Made by a program: the position numbers and the translations under genes
From: Unio delphinus
Taxonomy: Eukaryota; Mollusca; Bivalvia; Unionida; Unionidae
Reading direction: 5' to 3'
Length of the DNA: 64,000 nt
Assembly (NCBI GenBank): GCA_029339505.1
Contig: JAQISU010000123.1
Span: 7,181,501-7,245,500, forward strand
The notes under the pieces: model-generated
Seen by the model: only the letters and a program-made list of their open reading frames with translations
Told to the model about the DNA's origin: nothing
The model's database searches: none
Part shown: one piece after another, positions 35,783 through 46,213 of the stretch
Layout of the letters: the number at the start of each line of letters is the position of its first letter
Position numbering within the stretch: the stretch's first letter is position 1

Positions 35783-38350
35783 ATGGTCATTACATATAGG
35801 AGTCTGCTATTGATTTTCCTGGAATTCATCCAGATAAATCATGCTGTAATCTGTAACACAGAAGAATTTCAAATCAGATGTGTAAGAGAAACATGTGCGG
35901 CTCAAATTGCATCTCTTAAAGACAACTGTCCTTTGAAGTTACAGAAAAGCTACAACTGCAGAAGAAAAAAATTAGAGAATATATCTGAAATAGAGCGAAA
36001 CATTTCATATTGTAGTCTAGACATTTCGAGAAATCATTTTGAAAGACTGGACATTGGAACTTTTCTTGAGTGGACAAGCCTCGTTGCTCTTGATCTTTCA
36101 GAAAATGGTGATTTAAAAGTCATCGATCCCGACGCTTTTAAAGGATTACAAAATCTGCGCTACCTGAATCTTAAACAAACAGGAATATATACAATACATA
36201 ACAGTTATCAATTCTCCGAAGCATTTCGTCATTTACCAGAATTAATTATCTTGGACTTAACCAAAATCAATTTTGAAAGTTATGATTCGATCGGAATAGC
36301 TGTCAGTCACACCAGAAAATTGAACTATTTGGCCCTAGAAGGATGTCCATCTTGTGCATTTGGACCAGAGTTTGGCACACTAAAGCAATTGATAGCCTTG
36401 GATCAGACTCTGGAATTAGAATTCGGTTACTGTTTTATTGAAACTCTTACTGACAATTACTTCCAAAACCTGCCGTTCTTAAAATTTTTATATCTATCAG
36501 ATTGTAGAATCGAGACAATTTCACCCGATGCATTCGTTCCCCTTTCTCATATAGAGGTACTCGACCTTTCGTATAACTACAACCTAACGTTTGATAGGGC
36601 AATGATAGGATTGAAAGGGTTGCGTAATGCCACATTACTTCGAACGTTGAAGCTTAATTTCATACATCCATTGTTTCAAGGACAATCAGTTATTCTTAAG
36701 AAAGAACATATCTCATTCCTATCAAATTTACGTGTTCAAGAAGTACATTTGGAGGGCAACAAATTGGATGTATTCGAATATGGGGTACTATCGGCCCTTC
36801 CAGACACAATAAAAACAGTTAATCTCCGACGTAATAGACTATCGATTGATAACTATCTAGACGAATTTTTTGACAATAACCGAACACTAAAAAATTTGAA
36901 AGTATTAGATATCTCTTATCAACATTCAGCTATTGGTAACTATAATCCAAATAGATTTCTTCAGGAGAAAAATAATTTGAAAAAACGTGATACCTTGTCT
37001 ACATTCATGAATAATCTCTTCATGAAAGTAGTCACCGAAGTGGCTCTTCCTCCTCAACTTGAAAACCTTACATGCCAAAATATGGGGTGGTATTTCCAAT
37101 TTCCAGAAATACAGGTTTCACCCAGTAATAGCATTAAAAATCTCGACCTCTCTTTTAATGGTTTGCACAACTGGATTGGTCCAGTGACTGGTCTGAATCA
37201 TCTAGAGAATTTATCATTGGCACATAACTACTGTGACAATGTTAGTAACGTATTTTTCTCAACATTTAAGGGCTTGAAACGCCTTAGCATTCAAGGAAAC
37301 TTTCTTGCAGTTGTGCTAGATCAGGACTCCGATGGTATTATATTCAGCTCATTAAAATCGTTACAGTATCTGGACATTTCTTCTAATCAAATTTCCAAGC
37401 TTCCACCAAGGATATTTCAACACATGGTATCGTTGGAAGAACTTATAATTTCTTACAACATGCTCAGCAAATTTGAGATCGACGTACTAACAATGACAAA
37501 TTTAACAAACATTGACATATCCTACAACAAAATGGAGACTCTACCAAATAGTTTTACAAATCACATCGACAGAATCGTAAAGAACAATCACATTGCGATC
37601 AACTTAAAGGGAAATCCGATTTCTTGTACATGTGAAAATATCGAATTCCTGAGGTGGATGATGGAAACTACTGTTCAACTTAAGTACGATAATGTATGTG
37701 GTCAAGAAACAAAACTGGACACAAAAGAGAAACTGAGATCCCTGGAAAAGGAATGCACTTCAAAAGTTGGACTGATAGCTGGATGCATTGCGTTCATTGT
37801 CCTCGTATTTGCCGTTATATTTGGTGGAATTATTTACCGTTACAAGTGGCATCTACGATATCTCTATTACAGCGCAAGGAACTCTATGGGCATTCGACAT
37901 CAACGTGAGGATTACAACGAACTTTACCAGTATGATAGCTTTATATCGTATGCCGAGGAAGATAAGCAGTTCGTTTATAATGGAATCCTGCCTGAAATAG
38001 AGGAGAAATTCGGCTTGAGGTTGTGTATCGCTGATCGTGATTTCACACCGGGTGTTTCAGTACCTGAAAACATTATCAGGGCTATATCATCAAGTAGACG
38101 GGCAATTTTTGTATTGTCTCATAGCTTCTTGGATAGTTATTGGTGCAAATACGAGCTAAATATGGCAAGAATAGAAGCGGAGAAGAAAAATAGGAAATTT
38201 GTCGTCGTGGTAATGTATGAGTATGTATCGAATGACGAACTTCCGCTTGATATTATGGAAGTTATCCGAAGCCAGACTTACATTGATTATCCGGATGATG
38301 AAAGGGCGCGCGAAGCATTTTGGAGGCGACTTCAGGAAACCATTAACTGA
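35783..38350 (+). CDS. Toll-like receptor B, intact
   Basis: An 855-residue single-exon receptor. Order: signal peptide (about 1-24, hydrophobic I-T-Y-R-S-L-L-L-I-F-L-E-F), Cys-rich N-terminal cap, an array of leucine-rich repeats (many L-x-x-L-x-L-x-x-N units) to about residue 610, a C-terminal cap with C-T-C-E and C-G-Q...E-C cysteines, one membrane helix (G-L-I-A-G-C-I-A-F-I-V-L-V-F-A-V), and a cytoplasmic TIR domain. TIR boxes are visible: Y-D-S-F-I-S-Y (box 1), C-I-A-D-R-D-F-T-P-G (box 2) and F-W-R-R-L (box 3). One membrane-proximal cysteine cluster indicates the single-cluster TLR type. The ligand is unknown. By family, the TIR domain would recruit MyD88-type adaptors. I chose the start after the splice acceptor because it gives a clean signal peptide; an ATG 17 codons upstream is in frame. 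Confidence 0.95.
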   Translation: MVITYRSLLLIFLEFIQINHAVICNTEEFQIRCVRETCAAQIASLKDNCPLKLQKSYNCRRKKLENISEIERNISYCSLDISRNHFERLDIGTFLEWTSLVALDLSENGDLKVIDPDAFKGLQNLRYLNLKQTGIYTIHNSYQFSEAFRHLPELIILDLTKINFESYDSIGIAVSHTRKLNYLALEGCPSCAFGPEFGTLKQLIALDQTLELEFGYCFIETLTDNYFQNLPFLKFLYLSDCRIETISPDAFVPLSHIEVLDLSYNYNLTFDRAMIGLKGLRNATLLRTLKLNFIHPLFQGQSVILKKEHISFLSNLRVQEVHLEGNKLDVFEYGVLSALPDTIKTVNLRRNRLSIDNYLDEFFDNNRTLKNLKVLDISYQHSAIGNYNPNRFLQEKNNLKKRDTLSTFMNNLFMKVVTEVALPPQLENLTCQNMGWYFQFPEIQVSPSNSIKNLDLSFNGLHNWIGPVTGLNHLENLSLAHNYCDNVSNVFFSTFKGLKRLSIQGNFLAVVLDQDSDGIIFSSLKSLQYLDISSNQISKLPPRIFQHMVSLEELIISYNMLSKFEIDVLTMTNLTNIDISYNKMETLPNSFTNHIDRIVKNNHIAINLKGNPISCTCENIEFLRWMMETTVQLKYDNVCGQETKLDTKEKLRSLEKECTSKVGLIAGCIAFIVLVFAVIFGGIIYRYKWHLRYLYYSARNSMGIRHQREDYNELYQYDSFISYAEEDKQFVYNGILPEIEEKFGLRLCIADRDFTPGVSVPENIIRAISSSRRAIFVLSHSFLDSYWCKYELNMARIEAEKKNRKFVVVVMYEYVSNDELPLDIMEVIRSQTYIDYPDDERAREAFWRRLQETIN

Positions 38351-39491
38351 ATTCCGTAATAAGCATTTTAATCTACGAGTTTTTAAAAAGATTTAAAAAT
38401 GTTGTGCATGAATATGATGCTACATAATAGACTAAGTTGCAAAAGCAAAAATTCCTCATCTAAAGCTAAAATAGTTTAAATAAATCCAATTATTCTTAAA
38501 TGTTTTACCACTGGTGAGTTTTTATAATTACTTTAAATGACTTTGAATGTCCTGGTCATATAATCATGTATGTCATTAAATGAGTCCTCAATAATCTAAA
38601 AGTAGTGCTTTAAGTCAGAACTGTGAATGTTAATGTGCGCTATGTAATTCCAATCAATAATTCCAGTCAAATGATATCTGAACACGACAGTATATGATTC
38701 AACAGACTGAGGTTAGAACAAGAGCGAGTAATTTGTTTATAAAAACCGCCACAATTGACCTTTGATGCAATAGTTTTTGCTGAAAAGTTATTGGAAATTT
38801 CGCAAATATTGTCAACAATTTCTCTTCCAGAACATACTAAACTATAAACAGGTTAGGTATTGAACTTAAATTCAAGTACTAATGATGAGAAAAATCATGT
38901 AGGGACGCTCATTAGCCATTTCAATAGTCTAATAGCCCAATACGTTACTCTCAGTCATAGACAAAGGTCACGCACGCAATAACTGCACGATTGTCAAGTA
39001 AAATTACCTGCAAAAATAGTGATAGATTGCATCCATATATTTGGGTTCATTTGTAGACTAAAGATTGGGATTGAAATTGAGAGTGAAAATAGATCACATC
39101 AAGTTCAAAAGTAAATATCATCTACTTCATGCATGTTGATATAAAAAAAATCGCACCTTATATGGTTTCTAACCATTGAGTTCGAATTATGATTTCTCAT
39201 TTCATAAGCAGACGAACTTTTACATGCAAATTTCGATTTAGATATATGACTTAGAAATTAAACCACTTTTTTGAAAAGAATATAATTTGTCCACATTATA
39301 TTGTGAACAAGTTGAGATTTTGTATTAAAAAGGCATTTCTGTAACTTTTAAAATAATGAGGAAACGCCCTTTAATTATATGAATATTTCTTTGCTCAAAA
39401 GTAAATACGGAAATTGGTCAAGACAAGATATGTGTCATCCTGCAAACTTCGTAACACAATATGTTAATGTCATGAATTTATATCTATTATA

Positions 39492-39494
<3 letters not shown>
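38351..39494. other. 3' flank of TLR-B
   Basis: Homologous to 26627 onward. No gene seen; AT-rich. Confidence 0.5.

Positions 39495-39580
<86 letters not shown>
39495..39580. repeat. (AT)n microsatellite, unit B
   Basis: About 86 bp of pure AT, absent from unit A at this position. It lies where the body of SINE-like repeat 2 should be, next to its surviving head. Confidence 0.97.
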
Positions 39581-39586
<6 letters not shown>

Positions 39587-39628
39587 CTTATTTTTCATCA
39601 GTATTGTTCAAGTCAAATGAACTTTTGT

Positions 39629-39715
39629 AGACTCGAACTCACGCAGACAGTCGAGATGGCAGTGATCCGTAACAGTGAACGCTTTAGACCACTCGGCCAC
39701 TGCCTAGACTACAGT
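39629..39715 (-). mobile_element. tRNA-derived SINE-like repeat 2, unit B (head only)
   Basis: Minus-strand tRNA-like head with A-box GGCCGAGTGGTCTA and B-box GAGTTCGAGTCT; the body seen in unit A is missing. Confidence 0.6.
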
Positions 39716-40209
39716 CTTGTATGTAATGGTCAATGTTAGCATTCACCACAAATATTGATAACTGATACATTAGTTCTCATTCATAACGATAACAGTAACT
39801 CGATATATTCAGAAATAATGTCGGCACTGATTTATATACATTGCACAACCAGGAAGATAATGAATCTTACGTCTATAGAAAATAGTTTACAACATTTGCA
39901 ACCATTTATCATCAAACAATTTAGGATGCATTTATAACTTTGCTTATAATTGTAGGATCTGTATAATTTTTTTTTTATAAGAGCACACAAAGTTTCCTAT
40001 TTTATTGTTTCTTTTTATTGTTAATACTTTAATATTGATAATAATAACAAACAACAAACCAACCATTGTTGCCACATATTACGTATATTTGATATAATTC
40101 ATTTATATTTTTTTATTGTCTGTTTGTTAGATTAAAATTTGGCATTTGGTGTTAAGATTTGTTCATTGAAGGGGTGGCTGACCTGTACTTTTACATAGTA
40201 AACAACAGG

Positions 40210-40915
40210 TGTTAGCCTCATTTTCTGATCTTTCTTCATAGTGTAAACAAGCTTCTCAAATGATTGGTTGATTCCAAGAACATTAGAGCTTTATTTTAAA
40301 ATTGATTGGTCGATTCCAAGGACAAATTTCTGGGTCGTGCTTGTTACGTGATTTCTTTAACGTAGGTTTGTTCTGATAGTTTCTAGAATATCACGTGACC
40401 CCTTGTTTTTGTAAGAAAGGTATTTAAATTATTCTTTAGGAGAGAACAGTTGAGTAGATGTTGGGCTTTAATAATATTAAGTTGTGTCTTCTTTTTGAGT
40501 TATTTTTAATTACCGTGTACTGGAAATTGTGTCAATTTGTCTGAAGCAAGAGGAATTATTTTATTATTTATCTGGAAAAGAATATGTGCTCATAGATTTT
40601 CATTTGGATTATTATTATAAAACAAGAACTGACTGCATCACGTGACATCGTCGTCCATATTGGATTGCATCGTCAAGATTCGAACCGGGAACTATTAGGA
40701 CATTTTATTATCAGGACTCTTGCAATTCCACTAGAGGATTATATTGTGAATATTCTTTTTGGATTAATTTATGGACTTGATTCTCTAAAACCTTAAGTTT
40801 TTTTATTTTCTTAAATGAACATATTTGTCCTTAATAAATTGTTTGTTAAATTTTCCAAGCTTGTTCTTTTCACTTCTTTCCATGTTGATTCTTATTCGAG
40901 ACTAAAAACGTAACA
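40210..40915. mobile_element. Possible solo LTR, unit B
   Basis: Paralogue of 28942-29610, with an internal duplication of about 50 bp around GATTGGTTGATTCCAAG. Same TGTTA...TAACA ends, TATTTAAAT box near 40430 and AATAAA-like signal near 40835. Confidence 0.3.
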
Positions 40916-41551
40916 CACAAGATAGATAAAGAATATATATAGCAATCTAATTTGATTGTGGTAACACCTTTTTGGTGCTTCTTTTTTAATTTTATATAAA
41001 AATAGCACACTGGATGGTCCACACCATTTTACATTCTGAATCAATACTCCACCAAACCTTGCATCACTTACATCGCTATACATTTTAAACCATTGTATTG
41101 GATGTAATTTGGTGCTTAAAAAAATAGTGCACTTTCATGTTCGGCCTTTAATTTATTAAAAGCCTCCTATCACTTTTCATACCAATAAAACATGGATTTG
41201 TGCACAAAAGAGATGTCAAAATTCAGCAATAATGGAAAACTTCGAGCAAACTTTCCGATAATATTTCGTTGTACCCGAAATTTCCGATAATATTCAGCTG
41301 TACCCGAAACTTCCGATAATATTCAGTTGTACGCAAACGTCACATCAGTTGGATTTCACTAACATAACTTCTACAAGTTTAAATTATCCTTGTATCAGTA
41401 CATATCCTAAAAATGTGACAAAAGCGCAGAATGAAACAGAAATTTTAGATAAATATATTCGAATTAATTGAAAATATAAACAACGATTTCACATACCGTA
41501 GCAAATATCCCAATCATTTTGGTGCTACTCTTATTAAATATGAAAACTACA

Positions 41552-41618
<67 letters not shown>

Positions 41619-41619
41619 C
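41552..41619. repeat. (ATT)n microsatellite, unit C
   Basis: Equivalent of 18155-18250. Confidence 0.95.
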
Positions 41620-42015
41620 ATTTAGTTGTCACATGTGACCAGGATAGTAAAACGATGACGAAGGCCACCATTGTTAAACCGGATACCGCTAATTCATGCT
41701 AAAATCCAAGGAGATTTTCAATTGAGATTTTCAAATTCATCATATTACGGTGTCATTGTGAGAAAAAAAATCTTTTTTTTGTTGTCGGTCATTACTAATG
41801 CTACTTTCTTTGACTTACTTATATATTAATCTCTGCGATAGTCTTCATCATGAAAATTTAATCACACATCCCAAACCGGCGATGCACATGTATCTCTGTA
41901 AACGTTTTCAAATAGCTATATCTCAAAACAATCCCAAATTTGAATATAATTAATTGAAAATATTTTAAAACGGCTTCACATCATTCAAATAAAACTCATC
42001 AAATTATTTCACTGA

Positions 42016-42201
42016 TTGTTAAACGAAACTATAACTCACAATCATGCGATTCTTTTATGCGGAAGTACCAATAAAAGATTCTTACACTCAGAATTAAAAA
42101 GAACAATAACTTCCTGGCCCGAAGTTGAATCATTTGTTCAGAAAAATACCTCACAGGTAAATAAAGTAAGAAATTATACTGACAACGACCCGACCATTTA
42201 A
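42016..42201 (+). other. Exon-like open fragment, unit C
   Basis: A frame reading H-A-I-L-L-C-G-S-T-N-K-R-F-L-H-S-E-L-K-R-T-I runs to N-T-S-Q and then meets CAG|GTAAAT, a donor-like sequence. Units A (18657-18800) and B (30695-30840) have the same stretch, but a TAG replaces the CAG codon seven codons before the donor. No family recognised. It may be a relic or surviving exon of an unknown gene. Confidence 0.3.
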
Positions 42202-42470
42202 TTCGCCGAGGTTGGGAGCAACGGGAGATGGTAATTTTTTTAAATATAAAATATCAGGTCCCATAAAAGATCTTTCTCTTGATTAGATATTTAGAAGAAA
42301 ATAAAAACTAACGCTGTTAACCATACTAAATATTCGCAAATTTATCTTGAGCAAAAGTATTTTTAAAAAATCTTTTATTTGAAGGAAAATCCGGAAATCC
42401 CTCTCACTCACTCCAAAAAAAATGGTTGGTCCTTTAGTATAAATAAGTACAATGATGCTACTTGAAGGCA

Positions 42471-42528
<58 letters not shown>
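42471..42528. repeat. (AT)n microsatellite, unit C
   Basis: About 57 bp of AT replacing GTGAGTATATTTAT of units A and B, 56 bp left of the Polinton-2 insertion. Confidence 0.95.
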
Positions 42529-42532
<4 letters not shown>

Positions 42533-42584
42533 GATGCCTCTTAAAGGTTGTCTCACTAAATAGACAGAGAAAATTTTCTTCTTG

Positions 42585-42801
42585 AGCAGCAGAGAGGGTG
42601 AATCCTACAACATTTTTTGTTTTTATTTTTGATTATACCCTCCAAATAACACTAGACCCTTCTCGCGAATAACTAGGAAAAAAAATGACAGTGAACATGG
42701 GATTCGCATTCGCGTTTTCGTTGATGTCGCAACGTCGTTGTCACTCACCCTCTCTGCTGCTAAGGTTTACGGTGATTTTAACCGAATATTTGATCAAGTC
42801 C
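42585..42801. repeat. Polinton-2 left terminal inverted repeat
   Basis: 217 bp matching the reverse complement of 58326-58543 nearly perfectly. The outer block 42585-42761 begins AGCAGCAGAGAGGGTGA and ends with the exact reverse complement of that 17-mer, so the block looks like a small element by itself. The inner 40 bp duplicate the last codons and stop of the ATPase gene from the other end. Confidence 0.95.
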
Positions 42802-42810
42802 TTACTACGA

Positions 42811-42862
42811 CGAAAATCCTTTCAGGATGAAAGTCCTTAGGACGGAAATCATTTATGATTTC
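42811..42862. other. Three consecutive small hairpins
   Basis: ATCCT-TTC-AGGAT, GTCCT-T-AGGAC and AAATCAT-TT-ATGATTT follow each other between the TIR and the stop of the minor capsid gene. They could act as a 3' processing or termination signal for the leftward gene block. Similar hairpins recur in other intergenic gaps of both elements. Confidence 0.5.
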
Positions 42863-44223
42863 ACAAACAGACTAATTTGTAAAACCTCCTCTTGTAAATC
42901 AATCAGATTATTAGACTGGTCAGTGAGTTTGAAATTAATTCTGGTTAATGAATTATTATGACATCGCATATAGACTGGATTCACCGGGGACTCAATTATT
43001 ACAAATCCTGGAGGAGATGTTGGTGCAAATGAATACAAAATATACCCCTGCTGAGCTTGGTTTGATCGTTCGAGATTTATTTGATAGCTTCCTTCAATAA
43101 CATCACATACTAAATTGATAGCAATCACCGATGAAATATTCACATTGAACGGAGCAATATGCCTGCCACCACCATCTGGGTCATTATTATGTTTGAGGGT
43201 TTTTATTTCCGGTGATGTTTTTTTTTTCCATGCATCATGAATTATTTTAAAACCAACATCGATGGCATCACTGAGAAGTTTTTTTAGTTCTGGTACGTTA
43301 TATTCTGGTAGTTTGAATGTGGGGATATCTTCAACGCGGATATTATAGTCTGTTGCAAATCTTGTTCTTGTTTCAGGATAACTGTCATCTAATATATCCT
43401 GAATAATTTTCAAATTAAATTTTTCCATATCGTCGATAATTTTATTGCATGTTTCTACGACGCTGATAAATTCATCTCGGGTGAGAGAGCCGGATTTAAG
43501 AGGTATTAACAACAGTGAAAAATCATTATTCATTGCTGTGAAATTTTCAGCGATTTTAAGTTCGTTAGTAATAAGAAATTTCCTTTTTCTATCTATATCG
43601 TCAATGGGAGTAAAAAAATCTCTATTATACGTGTGATCTTTATAACTCTTTATTGGATTATCAGATTTTATCCTGTCTGTGACATAATCAGATTTTTGTG
43701 GTTCTGGTAAATCAACGGTTTCTTCCCGGGGTATTAATTCAGGCCATCCTAGTACGGTTCTTATTGAGCTTTGATAGATATCTACGACATAACCCTCTGT
43801 GCTTATTTCAATGGCAGATGATAGTGTTGGTTCATGAACTGTTATAGCGATTTTTGACTCTACTCCAGTAATCGATTTTATTCTACGCGCGAATTCATTA
43901 TTGATTTGTTCGATTTGGTATGATCCGGTTGGTATGGAAACAACATTCCAGTCTGGGGTACCGTCTGGTTTATTCTTATTTGCAAATACCAGTGAATTAT
44001 TGGGTTGTTGGCCACCAAATGATTTTGACCTAATATTTGGCCAACTGTGGTATACTCGTAATTTTGCTAGCGCTATCTCCTTCACTGGGACCGGAGAGGG
44101 GAAATTCACACTGAATTCTGGATTCGCTGAGGTTATTGAGATCATGCTTGTTTGTACTGGGTTTGTGTTCTCCACTATTTGTTGAAGTAATTCCATCTGT
44201 GTTGTCATTGTTATTATACTCAT
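42853..44223 (-). CDS. Minor capsid (penton-like) protein with central insertion
   Basis: 456 residues. The N-terminal part (about 1-160) has A-L-A-K-L-R-V-Y-H-S-W, W-N-V-V-S-I-P-T-G-S-Y-Q-I-E-Q-I-N-N and I-A-I-T-V, and the C-terminal part (about 370-456) has V-I-E-G-S-Y, L-Y-S-F-A-P-T-S-P-P-G-F and F-K-L-T-D-Q-S-N-N-L-I-D. Both ends match the pattern of a short (about 200-residue) protein common in Polintons and thought to be a minor virion/penton component. Between them lies about 200 residues of charged, helical sequence, which makes this version about twice the usual length. Start is 44223 or the methionine at 44208. It overlaps the upstream membrane-protein frame by about 190 bases. The virion role is inferred from the family. 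Confidence 0.7.
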   Translation of the reverse strand: MSIITMTTQMELLQQIVENTNPVQTSMISITSANPEFSVNFPSPVPVKEIALAKLRVYHSWPNIRSKSFGGQQPNNSLVFANKNKPDGTPDWNVVSIPTGSYQIEQINNEFARRIKSITGVESKIAITVHEPTLSSAIEISTEGYVVDIYQSSIRTVLGWPELIPREETVDLPEPQKSDYVTDRIKSDNPIKSYKDHTYNRDFFTPIDDIDRKRKFLITNELKIAENFTAMNNDFSLLLIPLKSGSLTRDEFISVVETCNKIIDDMEKFNLKIIQDILDDSYPETRTRFATDYNIRVEDIPTFKLPEYNVPELKKLLSDAIDVGFKIIHDAWKKKTSPEIKTLKHNNDPDGGGRHIAPFNVNISSVIAINLVCDVIEGSYQINLERSNQAQQGYILYSFAPTSPPGFVIIESPVNPVYMRCHNNSLTRINFKLTDQSNNLIDLQEEVLQISLFVKS

Positions 44224-44678
44224 GTTTTTGTATTTCTAATTTTGACATCGCAGAATCATATATATCTACCATCGCTGAAAACTCACTCTCTGATATAATT
44301 GTATCATCGAGCGATGACGATATCAATGAGGATAATTGCGAGTATGCAGTAGACACAACATGAAATTGAATTATGTAGTCTTGTAGTTTCCGTTGGCTGC
44401 ATGAGGATATTTTTTTTGTGATTATTGAAATAATTCCAGCGATTGTTGTTGCCGCAGAAATGCAAATTGGAACAGCTATCGGGGGCCATCATTGTCACTG
44501 AAGACAGTATAATACCGGCTCCGGTGATTACACCACTCACTGAATACACAGTAACATCAATTGCGGTAATTCTCCTGCGATATTTTTTAATTTTCATTGC
44601 ATACTCCTCAGACAGGGTTTTGAGTCTAGTTTGATATTCTCTGACCTGATCATAGCGATATTGCGATGATGAAATCAT
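44030..44678 (-). CDS. Two-helix membrane protein, single-base slip
   Basis: Starts at 44678 (M-I-S-S-S-Q-Y-R-Y-D). After a basic helix there is a hydrophobic segment with V-I-T-G-A-G-I-I-L-S-S-V-T, and then the frame shifts at a G5 run (44481-44485). On the other side come a second hydrophobic stretch, a K-L-Q-D-Y segment, an acidic S-S-L-D-D-T-I-I-S-E-S-E-F motif and a polar tail ending at 44030. The same layout is found in many Polintons as a small membrane protein of unknown role. Polinton-1 lacks the extra G, so the slip is specific to this copy or a sequencing error. Its tail overlaps the minor capsid start. Confidence 0.6.
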
Positions 44679-44708
44679 TTTTTATTTTAACAACGCTAGC
44701 GTTTTCAA

Positions 44709-45751
44709 TTACGATTTACTTAAATCCGCTACGAATTCCACATACCACGTTGTTGAGACCCTAACCAAATCTTTATCAGTAGATGTAATTGTAAACTTTT
44801 CAGTTGTATTCTTGTCGATGATCGTTGAAATCGTATTATTGACCCCGGATGAACTGGACGATGAAATATTAAATTGAGACAATGGTGTTACTAGTGTTAA
44901 TCGATAAATACCCTTAACGGTTGCAGTGATATCTAATTTGTTGTTTGTAGGTGACCACTCAAATGATCCGTGTTGGATTGTATATACTACGTTATTGGTT
45001 TTCTCATGAGGAATTTTTGTTTTTTCAATGATTGGTATCATCCTCGAAAAATCACCTTTGACGGCTTCGATGAAAGTTTTCGTCTCATCGATGGATTTTT
45101 TAATATCAGGGAGTTTTAGTTCAATTTTATCGAATGTAGTTCCAATAAATTTATCAATGATATTTCTACGAAATGCGGTAAACTGTTTTATGTGTTCTTC
45201 AATTCTAGATTCAAGTGTTGTTAGTACAACCACAGAATTGTTTAACTCATCGTTGAGAATTTTTAATCGATCTGTAATCGTCGAAACGAGTACACCCGGT
45301 TTGAGTTTACCCTGATCGGAAAATAGCGCAACGGTGTTCTCGATTGCGTTTTGCTGTTTAACTAAAATATCATCCAGAGAAATATTACTGGTTTTCAATT
45401 TACCCTGATCGGAAAATAGCGCAACGGTGTTCTCGATTAGGTTTTGTTGTTTAACTAAAATATCATCCAGAGAAATATTACTGGTTTTCAATTTACCCTG
45501 ATCGAAAATAACGCAACGGTGTTCTCGATTGCGTTTTGTTGTTTAACTAAAATATCATCCAGAGAAATATTACTAGATTTCAATTTACCCTGGCGATCTT
45601 GAAATACAACTATTTCATTGGGTTCAACACTTTCTAAATTCAACGTCTCAGCGATTTCATCTTTAATTTTTTTTGTTATATCCTTGATAGAATCAGGAGT
45701 TGCAGTGCCATCGGGTTTGGGTTTCAAAGATCTTCCCCAAATATCAATCAT
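44709..45751 (-). CDS. Fibre-like protein with 93-bp repeats, one frameshift
   Basis: Opens M-I-D-I-W-G-R-S-L at 45751. The first part ends in an N-terminal repeat zone of a 31-residue unit (S-N-I-S-L-D-D-I-L-V-K-Q-Q-N...V-A-L-F-S-D-Q-G-K-L-K). Units start at about 45310, 45403 and 45496 on the plus strand, 93 bp apart. The one at 45496 has lost one base, which breaks the frame between 45488-45751 and 44709-45491. Next comes a coiled-coil region (about 100 residues), then a Ser-rich beta-type C-terminal domain (F-N-I-S-S-S-S-S-S-G, W-Y-V-E-F-V-A-D-L). A stalk of repeats plus a terminal knob suggests a virion fibre; this is inference. Confidence 0.6.
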
Positions 45752-45752
45752 G

Positions 45753-46190
45753 TTATTGTAAAACTCTTTCTCTCTCTAAAAAGCGATTGCTGGTGTAGTC
45801 ATTTACGACAATATGAGGTGGTTTTCCCCTTGGGTTACCCAAGGAGTTAGAAATAGCGTCAAGGACATTTAATACTTCACTGCCGCATATTGGTGGGTCA
45901 TTGATTTGTTGTGTTGGTAGCGTAGAATACCAAGTCTTCATTGGAAATTGTTTTATGTAACGCATAAATTCTTTTGGTGGGGCTAATCCATATGAATCAA
46001 AATAGACAATCCCACGTGCATCAATAGCGTATGCAACCCAGTGAGTTCCAGGTCCGGTGCTGTTATCGAGATTAATAATACCTGTTTCAGTTTTGTTTGG
46101 TTGATGTGGTAATTGATCTTTCAAAAGAACACCCCTGAAATGTTTAATCGCTAGTTTTTTAGCAGCATCCATTAAATCAAAATTGGACAT
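45753..46190 (-). CDS. PRO: Adenain-type virion maturation cysteine protease
   Basis: 145 residues from M-S-N-F-D-L-M-D (an alternative start M-V-P lies three codons upstream at 46199). Catalytic elements: His50 in G-T-H-W-V-A-Y, Asp65 in Y-F-D-S-Y-G, Gln95 and Cys102 in Q-I-N-D-P-P-I-C-G, with the Gln-to-Cys spacing of 7 seen in the adenovirus protease family (C5). The open frame continues upstream to 46319, but that part overlaps the Gly-Leu repeats of the neighbouring gene in another frame and is not part of the family. Expected to cleave virion precursors at (M/I/L)XGG-X or (M/I/L)XGX-G sites; candidates are found in three neighbouring proteins. Confidence 0.88.
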   Translation of the reverse strand: MSNFDLMDAAKKLAIKHFRGVLLKDQLPHQPNKTETGIINLDNSTGPGTHWVAYAIDARGIVYFDSYGLAPPKEFMRYIKQFPMKTWYSTLPTQQINDPPICGSEVLNVLDAISNSLGNPRGKPPHIVVNDYTSNRFLERERVLQ

Positions 46191-46213
46191 TGGAACCATC
46201 GAAGATTTCTGAA

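Larger units (their letters stand above)
29638..40942. repeat. TLR segmental duplication, unit B (11.3 kb)
   Basis: Second tandem copy. Compared with unit A it lacks the block corresponding to 19800-21470 (junction at about 31851) and carries an extra stretch of about 1.3 kb at 32340-33650 with CCCTATTAAAA repeats. It holds the only intact TLR gene of the window. Confidence 0.88.

Noticed and set aside
39379..39739. Plus frames with Tyr-Ile repeats
   Set aside because: Reading of the (AT)n microsatellite.
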